Positions 8,503-17,533 of a stretch of DNA of 64,000 nt are shown here, one piece after another. Location: the NCBI RefSeq assembly GCF_000010525.1, contig NC_009937.1, positions 5,236,001-5,300,000 of the forward strand, written 5' to 3'. The stretch is from Azorhizobium caulinodans ORS 571. GTDB taxonomy: Bacteria > Pseudomonadota > Alphaproteobacteria > Rhizobiales > Xanthobacteraceae. Position 1 is the first letter of the stretch, and each line of letters starts with the position of its first letter. A model generated the notes under the pieces. The model was not told the origin of the DNA, made no database searches, and saw only the letters and a program-made list of their open reading frames with translations. Made by a program: the position numbers and the translations under genes.

Positions 8503-9162
8503 GTGGTCCGGTTCGAGAATGTGGGCCTGAGGTATGGCATGGGGCCGGAGGTGCTGAAGGATGTGACCTTCAGCATCGAGCCGAACTCGTTCCAGTTCCT
8601 CACCGGTCCCTCGGGCGCGGGCAAGACCACGCTGCTGCGCCTGCTCTTCCTGTCCATGAAGCCGACGCGCGGCCTCATCACCATGTTCGGCCGCGATGTC
8701 TCCTCGCTCGATCCGGACGAGGTGGCGGTCATCCGCCGCCGCATCGGCATCGTGTTCCAGGATTTCCGCCTGCTCGACCACTTCACCACCTATGAGAACG
8801 TGGCGCTGCCACTGCGCGTGCTCGGCAAGGAAGAGGCGAGCTACCGGGCGGAGGTGACGGAGCTCCTGCATTGGGTGGGCCTCGGCGACCGCATGCACGT
8901 GCTGCCCCCGGTGCTCTCGGGCGGCGAGAAGCAGCGCGCGGCCATCGCCCGCGCCCTCATCGGCCGGCCGGAATTCCTGCTGGCGGACGAGCCCACCGGC
9001 AATGTGGACCCGACGCTGGCCCGCCGCCTGCTGCGCCTTTTCGTGGAACTGAACCGCTCCGGCACCTCGGTTCTGCTCGCCACCCACGACATCGCGCTGA
9101 TGGATCAGTTCGACGCGCGCCGGCTCGTGATCGCGGATGGACGGCTCTATGTCTATGACTGA
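8503..9162 (+). CDS. ftsE: Cell division ABC transporter ATPase FtsE
   Basis: FtsE is the ATPase of the FtsEX complex, which couples the divisome to peptidoglycan hydrolases at the inner membrane. The 219-residue product has Walker A GPSGAGKTT (Lys41), a Q-loop in VFQDFRLLDHFT, the signature LSGGEKQR, Walker B FLLADEPTGNVD and a THD switch histidine. The start is GTG, giving the family-typical MVRFENVGLRYG, with GAGGAAGG upstream; an earlier ATG in the frame would add an unrelated tail. The end overlaps ftsX, consistent with translational coupling. Confidence 0.95.
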   Translation: MVRFENVGLRYGMGPEVLKDVTFSIEPNSFQFLTGPSGAGKTTLLRLLFLSMKPTRGLITMFGRDVSSLDPDEVAVIRRRIGIVFQDFRLLDHFTTYENVALPLRVLGKEEASYRAEVTELLHWVGLGDRMHVLPPVLSGGEKQRAAIARALIGRPEFLLADEPTGNVDPTLARRLLRLFVELNRSGTSVLLATHDIALMDQFDARRLVIADGRLYVYD

Positions 9163-10138
9163 GCCCCCCACCCCCCCGATCCCGGTGGCCGAGACGCCGC
9201 CAACCAAGGCCAAGGCCGCGCCCAAGGCGGCGCCGAAACCCAAGGTGCCGCCGCCCACCCCCATCGTGCCCCGCGCCACCGTGGCGGGCCGTGCGCTGGT
9301 GGCGGTGGTTGCCATCATGACGTTCCTCGCCGCCATCACAGTGGGCGCGGTGATGGCCGTGCGCAGCACCGCCGAGGTCTGGCGCGCCGATGTCACGCGG
9401 GAGGTCACCATCCAGATTCGCGCCGGCGACAAGGCGGTGACGGACGCGCAGGTGAAGACCGCCGTGGACCTCGCCCGCCAGACGCCCGGCATCACCGAGG
9501 CCCATGTGCTGACAGAGCCGGAGACCGGCCGCCTGCTGGAGCCATGGCTGGGTTCGGGCCTCGATTATTCGGACCTGCCGGTGCCGCGCATCGTGGTGCT
9601 GCGGCTCGACACCTCCTCGCCGCCCGATCTCGCGCGCCTGCGCCGCACGCTGACCGACCGCATCCCCACCGCCGCGCTGGACGACCACCGCACCTGGTCG
9701 CGCCGGCTGGGCGCCATGGCGGAGGGCGTCATGTTCACGGGCTTCGGCCTGCTGGCGCTGGTGGGCGCGGCCACCGTGCTATCGGTGGTCTTCGCCACCC
9801 GCGCGGCGGTCGCCACCAACCGGGCGGTGGTGGAGGTGCTGCACTTCGTCGGCGCGCGGGACGGCTTCATCGCCGCCCAGTTCCAGCGCCACTTCCTCAA
9901 GGTGGGCACGCAGGGCGGTCTGCTCGGCGGGCTCTCGGCGGCGGCGCTGTTCGGCGGGCTCATGAGCCTGCCGCGCCTCGGCATCGGTGCCGATCCGGAA
10001 AGCCCCGGCATCCTCTCCTGGTTCGATCCCGGCTGGCTGGGCTTTGCCGGCATGGCCGTGGTGGTCGTGCTGATCGCGCTGGTGACGGCACTCACCTCCC
10101 GCGTCACCGTTTACCGGACGTTGAGGACGATCACCTGA
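9149..10138 (+). CDS. ftsX: Cell division membrane protein FtsX
   Basis: FtsX is the membrane partner of FtsE. The 329-residue protein has a cytoplasmic Ala/Pro/Lys-rich N-terminus, a first membrane segment (about residues 48-70), a periplasmic domain of about 100 residues, and three C-terminal membrane segments from about 190 onward, as in the FtsX/MacB fold. Its start overlaps ftsE by 14 bases; an in-frame ATG two codons later at 9155 is an alternative. The charged Pro-rich N-terminal tail is longer than in E. coli FtsX but common in alphaproteobacteria. Confidence 0.92.
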   Translation: MSMTEPPTPPIPVAETPPTKAKAAPKAAPKPKVPPPTPIVPRATVAGRALVAVVAIMTFLAAITVGAVMAVRSTAEVWRADVTREVTIQIRAGDKAVTDAQVKTAVDLARQTPGITEAHVLTEPETGRLLEPWLGSGLDYSDLPVPRIVVLRLDTSSPPDLARLRRTLTDRIPTAALDDHRTWSRRLGAMAEGVMFTGFGLLALVGAATVLSVVFATRAAVATNRAVVEVLHFVGARDGFIAAQFQRHFLKVGTQGGLLGGLSAAALFGGLMSLPRLGIGADPESPGILSWFDPGWLGFAGMAVVVVLIALVTALTSRVTVYRTLRTIT

Positions 10139-10208
10139 GGCTTCACCGCCTCGGGCGCGGCACCGCGGCTCCTCGCGCCTGCCGCATTTATCGGGCATTC
10201 TGAACATC

Positions 10209-10979
10209 ATGAGCGTGACGCAGCCGGCCTGTCACCAGAGCAGGCCAGACGACAAGGCCAAGGCGGGATCACGGCGCGGACCGACATTCTGGCTGCGCCG
10301 CGCGGCCCTGAGCCTTGCCTTCGTCTCCGGCACGCTGGCGCTGCTGTTCGTCGGCGGCTTCGTGGTCTTCACCACCGCCATCGCCCCGCGCGAGCCCGCC
10401 GGGCTCAAGCCGGCGGACGGCATCGTCGTGCTCACCGGCGGGGCTTCTCGCATCGCGGATGGCGTGCAGTTGCTCGCTTCCGGCCACGGCCAGCGGCTTC
10501 TCATCAGCGGCGTCAACCGCGCCACCTCGCAGGACGAGATCCGCCGCACCCTGCCCGACAACGAGCATTTGCTGGACTGCTGCGTCGACCTCGGCCACCG
10601 GGCGCTCAACACCTTCGGCAACGCCATCGAGGCCGCCGAGTGGACGCGGGCGCAGGGCTTCCGCTCCCTCGTGGTGGTCACCTCCGCCTGGCACATGCCC
10701 CGCGCTTTGGTGGAACTCGGCCGCGCGCTGCCGGAAGTCGAGCTTGTCGCCTATCCTGTGGTGACGGACCGCATGCAGTCCGGCGGCTGGTGGACCGATC
10801 CCCAGACCGTGAAGCTCCTCCTCAAGGAGTATTTGAAGTACATGATGGCCATGGCGAAGATCCGCCCCGCCCAGGCGGTCGCGCCCAAGGCCACCGTGTC
10901 CACCTCCGCCGCCACGCCCGGCGGCCGGCAGGCGTCGGTGTCCGCACCGGTCCATGGGGGCGACGGGAAGCCCGAGTGA
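10209..10979 (+). CDS. YdcF/SanA-type DUF218 membrane protein
   Basis: The 256-residue protein has one N-terminal membrane anchor (about residues 30-57) followed by a DUF218 domain with the hallmarks DGIVVLTGG, GQRLLISGV, TFGNAIEAAEW and VVTSAWHMPRA. DUF218 proteins (YdcF, SanA, ElyC) face the periplasm and are linked to envelope integrity; their chemistry is not settled. The C-terminal 40 residues are low-complexity Ala/Thr/Ser. It lies between ftsX and plsC and overlaps plsC by four bases, suggesting one operon for division and envelope lipids. Confidence 0.85.
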   Translation: MSVTQPACHQSRPDDKAKAGSRRGPTFWLRRAALSLAFVSGTLALLFVGGFVVFTTAIAPREPAGLKPADGIVVLTGGASRIADGVQLLASGHGQRLLISGVNRATSQDEIRRTLPDNEHLLDCCVDLGHRALNTFGNAIEAAEWTRAQGFRSLVVVTSAWHMPRALVELGRALPEVELVAYPVVTDRMQSGGWWTDPQTVKLLLKEYLKYMMAMAKIRPAQAVAPKATVSTSAATPGGRQASVSAPVHGGDGKPE

Positions 10980-11749
10980 TCCTGCTGCGTTCGCTGCTGT
11001 TCCAGTTTCTGTTCTACAGCTTCACCATCCTCTACATGCTGGTGTTCCTGCCGGCCCTGCCCTTCGTCACGCGCCGGCAGATGTGGCGGCTCGTGGTGCT
11101 GCCGTGGTCGCGCGGCACGGGCTGGCTGCTGCGGACGATCGCCGGAACGCACGTGGAGATCACGGGACGCGAGAACATCCCCGACGGGCCGCTGCTCATC
11201 GCCTCCAAGCACCAGTCGGCGTGGGAGACCATCGCCCTGCTGCCGCTGTTCTCGGACGCCACCTTCATCCTCAAGCGGGAACTGATGTGGCTGCCGGTCT
11301 TCGGCTGGTACGCCGCCAAGGGCGACGTCATTCCCATCAACCGGGGCGCCCGCGCCGCCGCGCTCAAGGCCATGACCGTCCGCGCCCGCGAGGAACTCGC
11401 CAAGGGCCGGCAGATCATCATCTTTCCCGAGGGTACCCGCCGCCCGCCGGGCGCGCCGCCGGCCTACAAGTTCGGCGTCGCCCACCTCTATGCGGCCTTC
11501 GGCGTGCCCTGCCTGCCGGTGGCGCTCAATTCCGGCCTTTACTGGCCGCGCAACGCCCTCGTGCGCCGGCCGGGCACCATCCGTGTCGAGATATTGCCGC
11601 CTATCCCGCCCGGCCTCAGGCGTGAAGCCTTCTTCGAGCGGCTGCAGGCGGACATCGAGCCCGCCAGCGACCGCCTGCTGGCGCTGGGTCGTGCCGAACT
11701 GGGGATGACCGCGCCGGAAATGCCTCCACAGGCGGAATTATCCCCGTAA
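10976..11749 (+). CDS. plsC: 1-acyl-sn-glycerol-3-phosphate acyltransferase
   Basis: PlsC acylates lysophosphatidic acid to phosphatidic acid at the inner membrane. The 257-residue product has an N-terminal hydrophobic segment, the acyltransferase block I KHQSAWET (His with Glu in place of the more common Asp, as often seen in alphaproteobacteria), block II VFGWYAAKGDVIPINR, block III IIIFPEGTRR and block IV LPVALNSG. The start is GTG in a GTGA overlap with the ydcF-like stop, preceded by GGGAAG. Frame upstream of this GTG is shadow. Confidence 0.92.
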   Translation: MILLRSLLFQFLFYSFTILYMLVFLPALPFVTRRQMWRLVVLPWSRGTGWLLRTIAGTHVEITGRENIPDGPLLIASKHQSAWETIALLPLFSDATFILKRELMWLPVFGWYAAKGDVIPINRGARAAALKAMTVRAREELAKGRQIIIFPEGTRRPPGAPPAYKFGVAHLYAAFGVPCLPVALNSGLYWPRNALVRRPGTIRVEILPPIPPGLRREAFFERLQADIEPASDRLLALGRAELGMTAPEMPPQAELSP

Positions 11750-11806
11750 CCATACCTTGTGGAAAACTCTTGCCGAGGCCCAGAGAAGCGTTCTAGTTTC
11801 GTTCTC

Positions 11807-12223
11807 ATGAACGCCACTGATTCGCTCCTCATCCCCCTGATTGATGCCGGTCCGCTGACCGGCCTGAGCGAGGCTGCGCTTGGTGCGCGCTATCGTTTCT
11901 GGCGCGATCAGGACGGCGTCCGGCACGTGTTCTCCGTCTATCCGACCGAAGAGGCCCCCGATTATCCGGAGGCGCTGGCCATTGCCGTGCGGCGCACGCC
12001 GGCGGGCTCCATCGCGGTGTGGGCGGGCAAGCCGGGCGAGGCGGCGGTGCGCGCAGCCAAGCGCAATCTGGCGGAAGAAATCCACATCCATGTCTTCGGC
12101 GAAGGCGGCGCGGACACGCTGCGCACGCTTCTCAACCGTCGCACCCTGTCCACCGATCCGCTGGCGCTCCCTCCGCCGGTCGCCGCCCATGCCGTGGCAG
12201 CAGGACGCCGTCAGGCCGCCTGA
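11807..12223 (+). CDS. Small conserved-looking protein of unknown function
   Basis: I do not recognise this 138-residue protein. It begins MNATDSLLIPLIDAGPLTGLSEAALGARYRFW and includes an EEIHIHVFGEGGADTLRTLL block before an Ala/Arg-rich tail. It has no signal peptide or membrane segment. It follows plsC by 57 bases in the same direction and ends just ahead of the oppositely oriented chaC gene, so it may be the last gene of the ftsEX-ydcF-plsC operon. Codon usage resembles its neighbours, which supports it being a real gene. Confidence 0.65.
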   Translation: MNATDSLLIPLIDAGPLTGLSEAALGARYRFWRDQDGVRHVFSVYPTEEAPDYPEALAIAVRRTPAGSIAVWAGKPGEAAVRAAKRNLAEEIHIHVFGEGGADTLRTLLNRRTLSTDPLALPPPVAAHAVAAGRRQAA

Positions 12224-12245
12224 GGCGTAACAGCGGGCGAGTGGC

Positions 12246-12833
12246 TCAGGCCTGACCGCCGCGCAGGTGGTGGGCGATCCAGCTCAGGCCGCGGTCCTCG
12301 ATGCCCATGGTGGCGAGCGCATCCACGGTCGCCAGCACATAATCCCGGTTCGGCCCCGAACGGCCGTGCGAGCGGCGTACCAGATGCAGTTGGTCCTCCA
12401 GCGAGAGGCCGCGGGCATATTGCGGGTGCGCCCGGTTCGCCACATAGGCCACCGCCGAGGCGGCGAGATCCTCGTGCCCCTTCAGCCGCACGCGGCGCGA
12501 CGTCTCCCGATAGACGCCGGAAATCTGTTCCCGCTCCGTGAGATAGGCATGCACCTGCGGCCAGTCCGCCGCCGCCACGCGATAGGCCACGCCCTTGCAC
12601 GAGCCGCCGAGATCGAGCCCCAGCACGAGGCCGGGATGCTCCGGCGTGCCGCGATGGTGGAAGGAATAGATGCAGAGCGCGCGGTGCGCCCCGAGCAAGG
12701 TCGCCTCCACCCGCTCGGCGAAGGGAAAGCCGGGGTTCCAGATCAGCGAGCCATAGCCGAACACCCACGGATCATGCGCCGGAACCGGCACCGGGGGATG
12801 CGACATACGCGGCGAGGGCGAATCGGCGGACAT
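12246..12833 (-). CDS. ChaC-type gamma-glutamylcyclotransferase
   Basis: ChaC-family enzymes cleave glutathione to 5-oxoproline and Cys-Gly in the cytosol. The 195-residue protein has the nucleating motif VFGYGSLIWNPGF (residues about 23-35), then HRALCIYSFHHRGTPEHPG and GSCKGVAYRV, and a family-typical length. The frame is open further upstream. The ATG at 12833 is the first that gives a sensible length; a second ATG at 12806 is possible, and neither has a strong ribosome binding site. It is convergent with the small unknown gene after plsC. Confidence 0.85.
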   Translation of the reverse strand: MSADSPSPRMSHPPVPVPAHDPWVFGYGSLIWNPGFPFAERVEATLLGAHRALCIYSFHHRGTPEHPGLVLGLDLGGSCKGVAYRVAAADWPQVHAYLTEREQISGVYRETSRRVRLKGHEDLAASAVAYVANRAHPQYARGLSLEDQLHLVRRSHGRSGPNRDYVLATVDALATMGIEDRGLSWIAHHLRGGQA

Positions 12834-13094
12834 GGCGGGATGGAACTCGGGGCTGTTACCGCAAAGGCGAAGCAGGCTTCTCGCCTGATTGATCCGGCGA
12901 TTATGCGGCGAAAGCAACGCCCGCCTACGGAAAGTCGCGGGTTTGTCCCGTGGCAGGACGGCGCGCGCCATCAAAGGTGCGGCAACGGGGGCGGCTTGGG
13001 CCTTCAAGTGGCCTTCAACATGTTCTAGAGCCAGAGTTCATCCTGCCTGCCCGTCGCCTGCCGGCAGCCCGACGCATCGACACGAAGGGAAAGC

Positions 13095-14156
13095 ATGACT
13101 GTCTCCGAACCCGCGCCCCGGCGCCGGCGACCCTGGATCATCGCCCTCCCCCTGGTGCTGCTGCTCCTCATTGCCGCCGGCTGGTCCGGCCTTTGGGTCT
13201 ATGCCGCCCGCACCGCGGACGGCGAGATCGACGCCTGGCTTGCCCGCGAGAAGCTGCTCGGCCGGGAATGGTCCTGCTCCGAGCGGGCGCTGGAGGGCTT
13301 TCCCTTCCGCTTCGAGCTGATGTGCCGCGATCCCGTTCTGGTGACCAAGGGCGGCGACAGCTTCCGCATTTCCGCCGCCGGGGCGCGCGCCGTGGCGCAG
13401 GTCTGGGACCCGAGCCATATCGTCGCCGAGTTCGCCTCGCCCGCCCGTATCGAGGATCAGGTGACGGGGCAGGTCTACACGGCCTCCTGGTCGCTGCTGC
13501 AGATGAGCGGCATCGGCAATTCCACCGGGCAGCCGCAGCGGCTCGACATCGTGGTCAACAATCCGCTGGTGGAACAGGCCCCCGGAAACGCCGCCACCAA
13601 CCCCATGTTCTCCGCCAAGCAGCTGGAGGCCCATGCCCGCCGCCGCCCCGGTGAGAACGGCGCGCGCGACGGCATCGACTTCGCTTTCTCCCTCGCCGGC
13701 GCGGAAAGCCCGATGATGGCGGGCGCCGGCAGCTCCGGCCCGGTGGATGTGGCGCTCCAGATGACCGTCACGGCGGCGGACGACCTGCGCCCCATGTCGG
13801 TGAAGGACCGGCTGCGGGCCTGGGCCATGTCCGGCGGCGTGGTGCAGCTCCAGGGCTTTGCGGTCACAACGCCGAAGGCCGCCGCCAACGCCACCGGCGC
13901 ACTGCTGGTGGATGCGCAGGGCCGCCTCAACGGGCAGCTGGCGCTCGGCTTCTCGGGTATCGAGGAAGTGCTGCGGAACCTGAGCAAGACGGGCTTCATC
14001 TCGCCGGAGATCGTGCCCATCGTCGGCGCCCTGGCCATGGCCGGCAAGCCGGGCGAAGTCGCCGGCCGCAAGGGCGTGACCTTCAACATCAATTTCGATC
14101 AGGGCGCGCTGAAGCTCGGCAAGATCCCCGTCGGCATCGTCCCGCCGCTGTTCTGA
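13095..14156 (+). CDS. DUF2125 family membrane-anchored protein
   Basis: This 353-residue protein has a basic N-terminus, one signal-anchor segment (about residues 13-35) and a large periplasmic beta-rich region. The family features GREWSCSERALEGFPFRFELMC (with a Cys pair) and the Gly-Lys-Pro stretch near 315 place it in DUF2125, an alphaproteobacterial family of unknown function. It lies between chaC and the aromatic amino acid genes, a neighbourhood conserved in Rhizobiales. An envelope role is inferred from topology only. Confidence 0.8.
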   Translation: MTVSEPAPRRRRPWIIALPLVLLLLIAAGWSGLWVYAARTADGEIDAWLAREKLLGREWSCSERALEGFPFRFELMCRDPVLVTKGGDSFRISAAGARAVAQVWDPSHIVAEFASPARIEDQVTGQVYTASWSLLQMSGIGNSTGQPQRLDIVVNNPLVEQAPGNAATNPMFSAKQLEAHARRRPGENGARDGIDFAFSLAGAESPMMAGAGSSGPVDVALQMTVTAADDLRPMSVKDRLRAWAMSGGVVQLQGFAVTTPKAAANATGALLVDAQGRLNGQLALGFSGIEEVLRNLSKTGFISPEIVPIVGALAMAGKPGEVAGRKGVTFNINFDQGALKLGKIPVGIVPPLF

Positions 14157-14199
14157 GGAGAGTGAATTCGACGGGCGCCGCGCCTCGCCCAACGCGCTC

Positions 14200-14245
14200 C
14201 CTCCCCCCTTGTGGGGGAGGGCTGGGGAGGGGGGTAATGCCCTCT
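14200..14245 (+). repeat. REP-like palindromic element, copy 1
   Basis: A G/C-rich palindrome (CCCTCC arm, short TTGTG loop, GGGGGAGGG arm) is followed by GGGGGGTAATGCCCTCT. The same unit occurs three more times in the window, always between genes. This copy pairs with an inverted copy about 80 bases downstream. Confidence 0.7.
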
Positions 14246-14315
14246 CCGCCAGAGTGCCATGCGCCGGAAATGCAGGCCTGCTTCACTCCCTGCCCGCACG
14301 ACAGACGCAGCCGTT

Positions 14316-14354
14316 CTACCCCCCTCCCTAGCCCTCCCCCGCAAGGGGGGAGGG
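14316..14354 (-). repeat. REP-like palindromic element, copy 2 (inverted)
   Basis: This is the reverse complement of copy 1: TACCCCCCTCCC, then a palindrome of CCCTCCCCC / GGGGGGAGGG around GCAA. The two copies face each other between the DUF2125 gene and the tyrC stop, so they could also form a bidirectional transcription barrier. Confidence 0.7.
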
Positions 14355-14430
14355 TGGTTCCGCCTGGGGCGGGAGGGTCTCGAGCGAGCCAGAGCGAAGG
14401 TGAGGCCGGCGCGCTTGGGCGCGCGGCGTC

Positions 14431-15360
14431 CTACTTCTTCGCCGCCACCAGATGGCGGCCGAAGTCCGGCGCCGCCGTTTCCTGGCCCTGCTCGATGATG
14501 GAGCGGCGGATGGCGCGGGTGCGGGTGAAGTGGTCGAACAGCGTCTGGCCGTCGCCATAGCGGATCGCCCGCTGGAGGGCCGTGAGGTCCTCCGTGAAGC
14601 GGCCGAGCATCTCCAGCACCGCCTCGCGATTGTAGAGGAACACGTCGCGCCACATGGTCGGATCGGACGCCGCGATGCGCGTGAAGTCGCGGAAGCCGCC
14701 GGCCGAGAACTTGATGACCTCGGAGGTCAGCGTCTGTTCGAGGTCCGCCGCCGTGCCCACGATGTTGTAGGCGATGAGGTGCGGCAGGTGGGAGGTGATG
14801 GCCAGCACCAGATCATGGTGCTGCGGCGACATGGTCTCCACATTCGCGCCCATGCCGCTCCACAGCACGGAGAGCCGCTCCACCGCCGCCGGATCGGCAT
14901 CCGCCACCGGCGTCACGATGCACCAGCGGTTCTCGAACAGACTGGCGAAGCCCGCATCGGGGCCGGAGAATTCCGTGCCGGCCACCGGATGGGCGGGCAC
15001 CAGATGGGCGTGGGCGGGCACGTGGGGGGCCATCTGCTCCACCACCGCCGCCTTCACCGAGCCGACGTCGGAGAGGATGGCACCCGGCTTCAGCGCCGGG
15101 CCGATCTCCGCCGCCACGGCGCCGGACGCACCGACCGGCACGCAGACGATGACGATGTCCGCATCCGCGACGGCTTCCGCCGCCGTCTCCGGCACCTCGT
15201 CCGCAAAGCCCAGCTCACGAACGCGGGCCCGCACGCCCGCATCGCGGTCGGCCACGACGACGGTGCCGGCCAGCCCCTTTTCGCGCACGGCGCGGGCGAC
15301 GGACGAGCCGATCAGTCCCGCGCCGATGATCGCCAGGCGCCCGACGAGAGGTGCGCTCAC
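14431..15360 (-). CDS. tyrC: Prephenate/arogenate dehydrogenase family protein (TyrC/TyrA)
   Basis: The 309-residue enzyme oxidatively decarboxylates prephenate or arogenate with NAD(P)+ on the way to tyrosine. It has the Rossmann motif [12 protein letters not shown] (residues about 9-20), [19 protein letters not shown] and SHLPHLIAY, all hallmarks of the family. The start is GTG, overlapping the hisC stop as GTGA; frame upstream of it is shadow. Third gene of a chorismate mutase-hisC-tyrC operon, where the aminotransferase may also act on aromatic intermediates. Whether prephenate or arogenate is preferred cannot be read from the sequence. Confidence 0.9.
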   Translation of the reverse strand: MSAPLVGRLAIIGAGLIGSSVARAVREKGLAGTVVVADRDAGVRARVRELGFADEVPETAAEAVADADIVIVCVPVGASGAVAAEIGPALKPGAILSDVGSVKAAVVEQMAPHVPAHAHLVPAHPVAGTEFSGPDAGFASLFENRWCIVTPVADADPAAVERLSVLWSGMGANVETMSPQHHDLVLAITSHLPHLIAYNIVGTAADLEQTLTSEVIKFSAGGFRDFTRIAASDPTMWRDVFLYNREAVLEMLGRFTEDLTALQRAIRYGDGQTLFDHFTRTRAIRRSIIEQGQETAAPDFGRHLVAAKK

Positions 15361-16493
15361 CGCTCCGCCCCGGAGAGGAAGTCGGAGAGGGCCTGAACCA
15401 CGAGGCGGTTGGCTTCCTCGGTGCCGATGGTCATGCGCAGGGAATCCGGCAGGCCATAGGAGGCGACCGCGCGCAGGATGAGGCCGCGCCGGGTGAGGAA
15501 GGCATCCGCTTCCGCTGCCGTGCGGCCGGGCGTCTTCGGGAAATGGATGAGCACGAAGTTGCCGACGCTGGGCGTGACCGTGAGCCCGAGCGCGGTGAGC
15601 TCGGTGGTCAGCCAGGACAGCCACTGGTCGTTGTGGGCGATGGAACGCTCCACATGCTCGGCGTCGAGGATGGCCGCCGCACCCGCCGCAATGGCCGGGG
15701 CGTTCATGTTGAACGGGCCACGGATGCGGTTGAGGGCGTCGATCACCGCCTCGGACGCCACCGCCCAGCCGATGCGCAGGGCGGCGAGGCCGTGGATCTT
15801 GGAGAAGGTGCGGCACATGATGACGTTCTCGGCGGAGAGCGCGAGTTCAAGGCCGGTCTCGTAATCGTTGCGGCGGACGTATTCGCTATAGGCGGCGTCC
15901 AGCACCAGCAGCACGTTCGGCGGCAGCGCGGCGTGCAGGCGACGCACCTCGTTGAACGGCAGATAGGTGCCCGTCGGATTGTTGGGATTGGCGAGGAAGA
16001 TCACGCGGGTGCGCTCGGTCACCGCGCCGATGATGGCGTCCACGTCCATCTGGAGGTCTTCGCGGTCCGGCACGACGACCGGCACGCCGCCGGCGCCCAG
16101 CGTCGCGATCTTGTAGACGAGGAAGCCGTGGGCGCAGTGGATCGCCTCGTCACCGGGGCCGACATAGGCGTGGGCGATGAGGTTCAGGATCTCGTCGGAG
16201 CCGGCACCGCAGATGATGCGGTCCGGATCGATGCCCATGGCCTTACCGATGGCCTCGCGCAGCGCCGTTGAGGAGCCGTCGGGATAATCCTGCAGGTTCG
16301 TGCCGGCGCTCTGGAAGGCGGCGATGGCCTTCGGGCTCGGGCCGAGCGGCGTCTCGTTGGAAGAGAGCTTGAACACCTTCTCCACACCCGCCGCATGGCT
16401 CTTGCCGGGGACATAGGCCGAAATGGCCAGCACGCCGGGGCGCGGCTCGGGACGGGCGGGGTGACGCTGGGTCTCTTTGGCGGAAACGGACAT
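15357..16493 (-). CDS. hisC: Histidinol-phosphate aminotransferase
   Basis: This 378-residue fold-type I PLP enzyme converts imidazole-acetol phosphate to histidinol phosphate, and in this context may also transaminate aromatic keto acids. Visible motifs are [41 protein letters not shown] and DAAYSEY, with the PLP lysine in [15 protein letters not shown]. The ATG at 16493 follows GGAGCAGG. The gene lies between chorismate mutase and tyrC, separated from the former by 13 bases. Confidence 0.92.
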   Translation of the reverse strand: MSVSAKETQRHPARPEPRPGVLAISAYVPGKSHAAGVEKVFKLSSNETPLGPSPKAIAAFQSAGTNLQDYPDGSSTALREAIGKAMGIDPDRIICGAGSDEILNLIAHAYVGPGDEAIHCAHGFLVYKIATLGAGGVPVVVPDREDLQMDVDAIIGAVTERTRVIFLANPNNPTGTYLPFNEVRRLHAALPPNVLLVLDAAYSEYVRRNDYETGLELALSAENVIMCRTFSKIHGLAALRIGWAVASEAVIDALNRIRGPFNMNAPAIAAGAAAILDAEHVERSIAHNDQWLSWLTTELTALGLTVTPSVGNFVLIHFPKTPGRTAAEADAFLTRRGLILRAVASYGLPDSLRMTIGTEEANRLVVQALSDFLSGAER

Positions 16494-16506
16494 AACCTGC
16501 TCCAGA

Positions 16507-17364
16507 TCAGGGCCGGGCGATGCCGGCGCTGTCCATGCCGAAACGATAGGGGGCGGCATGGCTCCCCACGGGAATGAAGGATCGGACGCTGGCGCCGCTC
16601 TGGCGCAGCACGTCCTGCACGGTGCCGCCGTCCGTGCCCCGCACGGAGACGAGCAGGGCCGCGCCGTCGAGCGCGCCGTCGGCCACCGCCAGCACTTCGG
16701 CGTGGGTCGCCACCGCAGCGGCCGCGCGGGCGCTCCAGCCGGCGACGCGCACGCTGAAGGTGGACACCTCGGTCACCGCCGCATCGGCGATGGGATGGGA
16801 GACCACGAACACCGGCAGGCCGGCGGGATGGTCCGCCCGCTCCACGAAGGGCAGGCGGGCGATGATCTTGGGCGCCGTCACGCCCTCGAGGGCGGTCCAC
16901 CAGGCATCAGAGCCCGGAACCATGGCGGCGGGCAGGAGGCCGAGGTCGCCACGCGAGGCGGCCACCGCCTCCACCACCGCCCGCGCGCCCATGTGCGGCA
17001 CGAAAGGCGCGGTGAAGCCGAAGTGGAAGCGCGCGCTGTCGCGCATCAGAGGCTCGCCCACCGAGAGGTCGGCGTGGACCGAATAGGGCGCCTGCACATA
17101 GGTGAAGGTGGCGATGATGACGCGCCAGATGCTCTCCACCGTATCGAGCGGCAGCAGGCCGTGATGGCGCTCGACGAGGCTGCGCATCATCGACGCCTCG
17201 CGCGCCGGGCGGAAGGCGGAACCCTCGGTCTGGGTGCGCTTCACCTGCACCAGCCGGTCGATGATCTCGCTCCGCTCCATGAGCAGGCGATGCATCGTCT
17301 CGTCGATACGGTCGATCTCGGCGCGGAGGTCGGCGAGGGAAGGGGTCTTCGCTGCGTCAGTCAT
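16507..17364 (-). CDS. Chorismate mutase (AroQ) with a long C-terminal domain
   Basis: Residues 1-90 form an AroQ-type helical chorismate mutase: [30 protein letters not shown], then REASMMRSL, which converts chorismate to prephenate. The remaining 190 residues are not part of a minimal mutase. The stretch [22 protein letters not shown], followed by [10 protein letters not shown], recalls a degenerate prephenate dehydratase fold, but the catalytic Thr-Arg-Phe signature of PheA is not visible. Total length is 285 residues. It heads the hisC-tyrC operon, so it supplies prephenate for the downstream enzymes. Confidence 0.85.
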   Translation of the reverse strand: MTDAAKTPSLADLRAEIDRIDETMHRLLMERSEIIDRLVQVKRTQTEGSAFRPAREASMMRSLVERHHGLLPLDTVESIWRVIIATFTYVQAPYSVHADLSVGEPLMRDSARFHFGFTAPFVPHMGARAVVEAVAASRGDLGLLPAAMVPGSDAWWTALEGVTAPKIIARLPFVERADHPAGLPVFVVSHPIADAAVTEVSTFSVRVAGWSARAAAAVATHAEVLAVADGALDGAALLVSVRGTDGGTVQDVLRQSGASVRSFIPVGSHAAPYRFGMDSAGIARP

Positions 17365-17533
17365 GGGAACCCACGGAAACGCCGCGACCTGTAGCGTCAG
17401 ACGGGCGGCGAATCAAAGCATTGTTTCGGGAGGGCACCCGTGCGCGCGGCGCACGGCGCGGGCGGGGCGGCGGTAGCGCCATGGACTTCCGTGGCCGGAT
17501 CGGCCATGCGGGGGAGGAAGCGGGAGGCATCAC

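Noticed and set aside
12834-13094. tRNA or small RNA gene in the chaC-DUF2125 gap
   Set aside because: No cloverleaf, T-loop motif or terminator could be found; the region looks like an ordinary divergent promoter region.
14200-14354. Insertion sequence remnant at the repeat pair
   Set aside because: The units are short palindromes without a transposase frame or target duplications; REP-like elements fit better.
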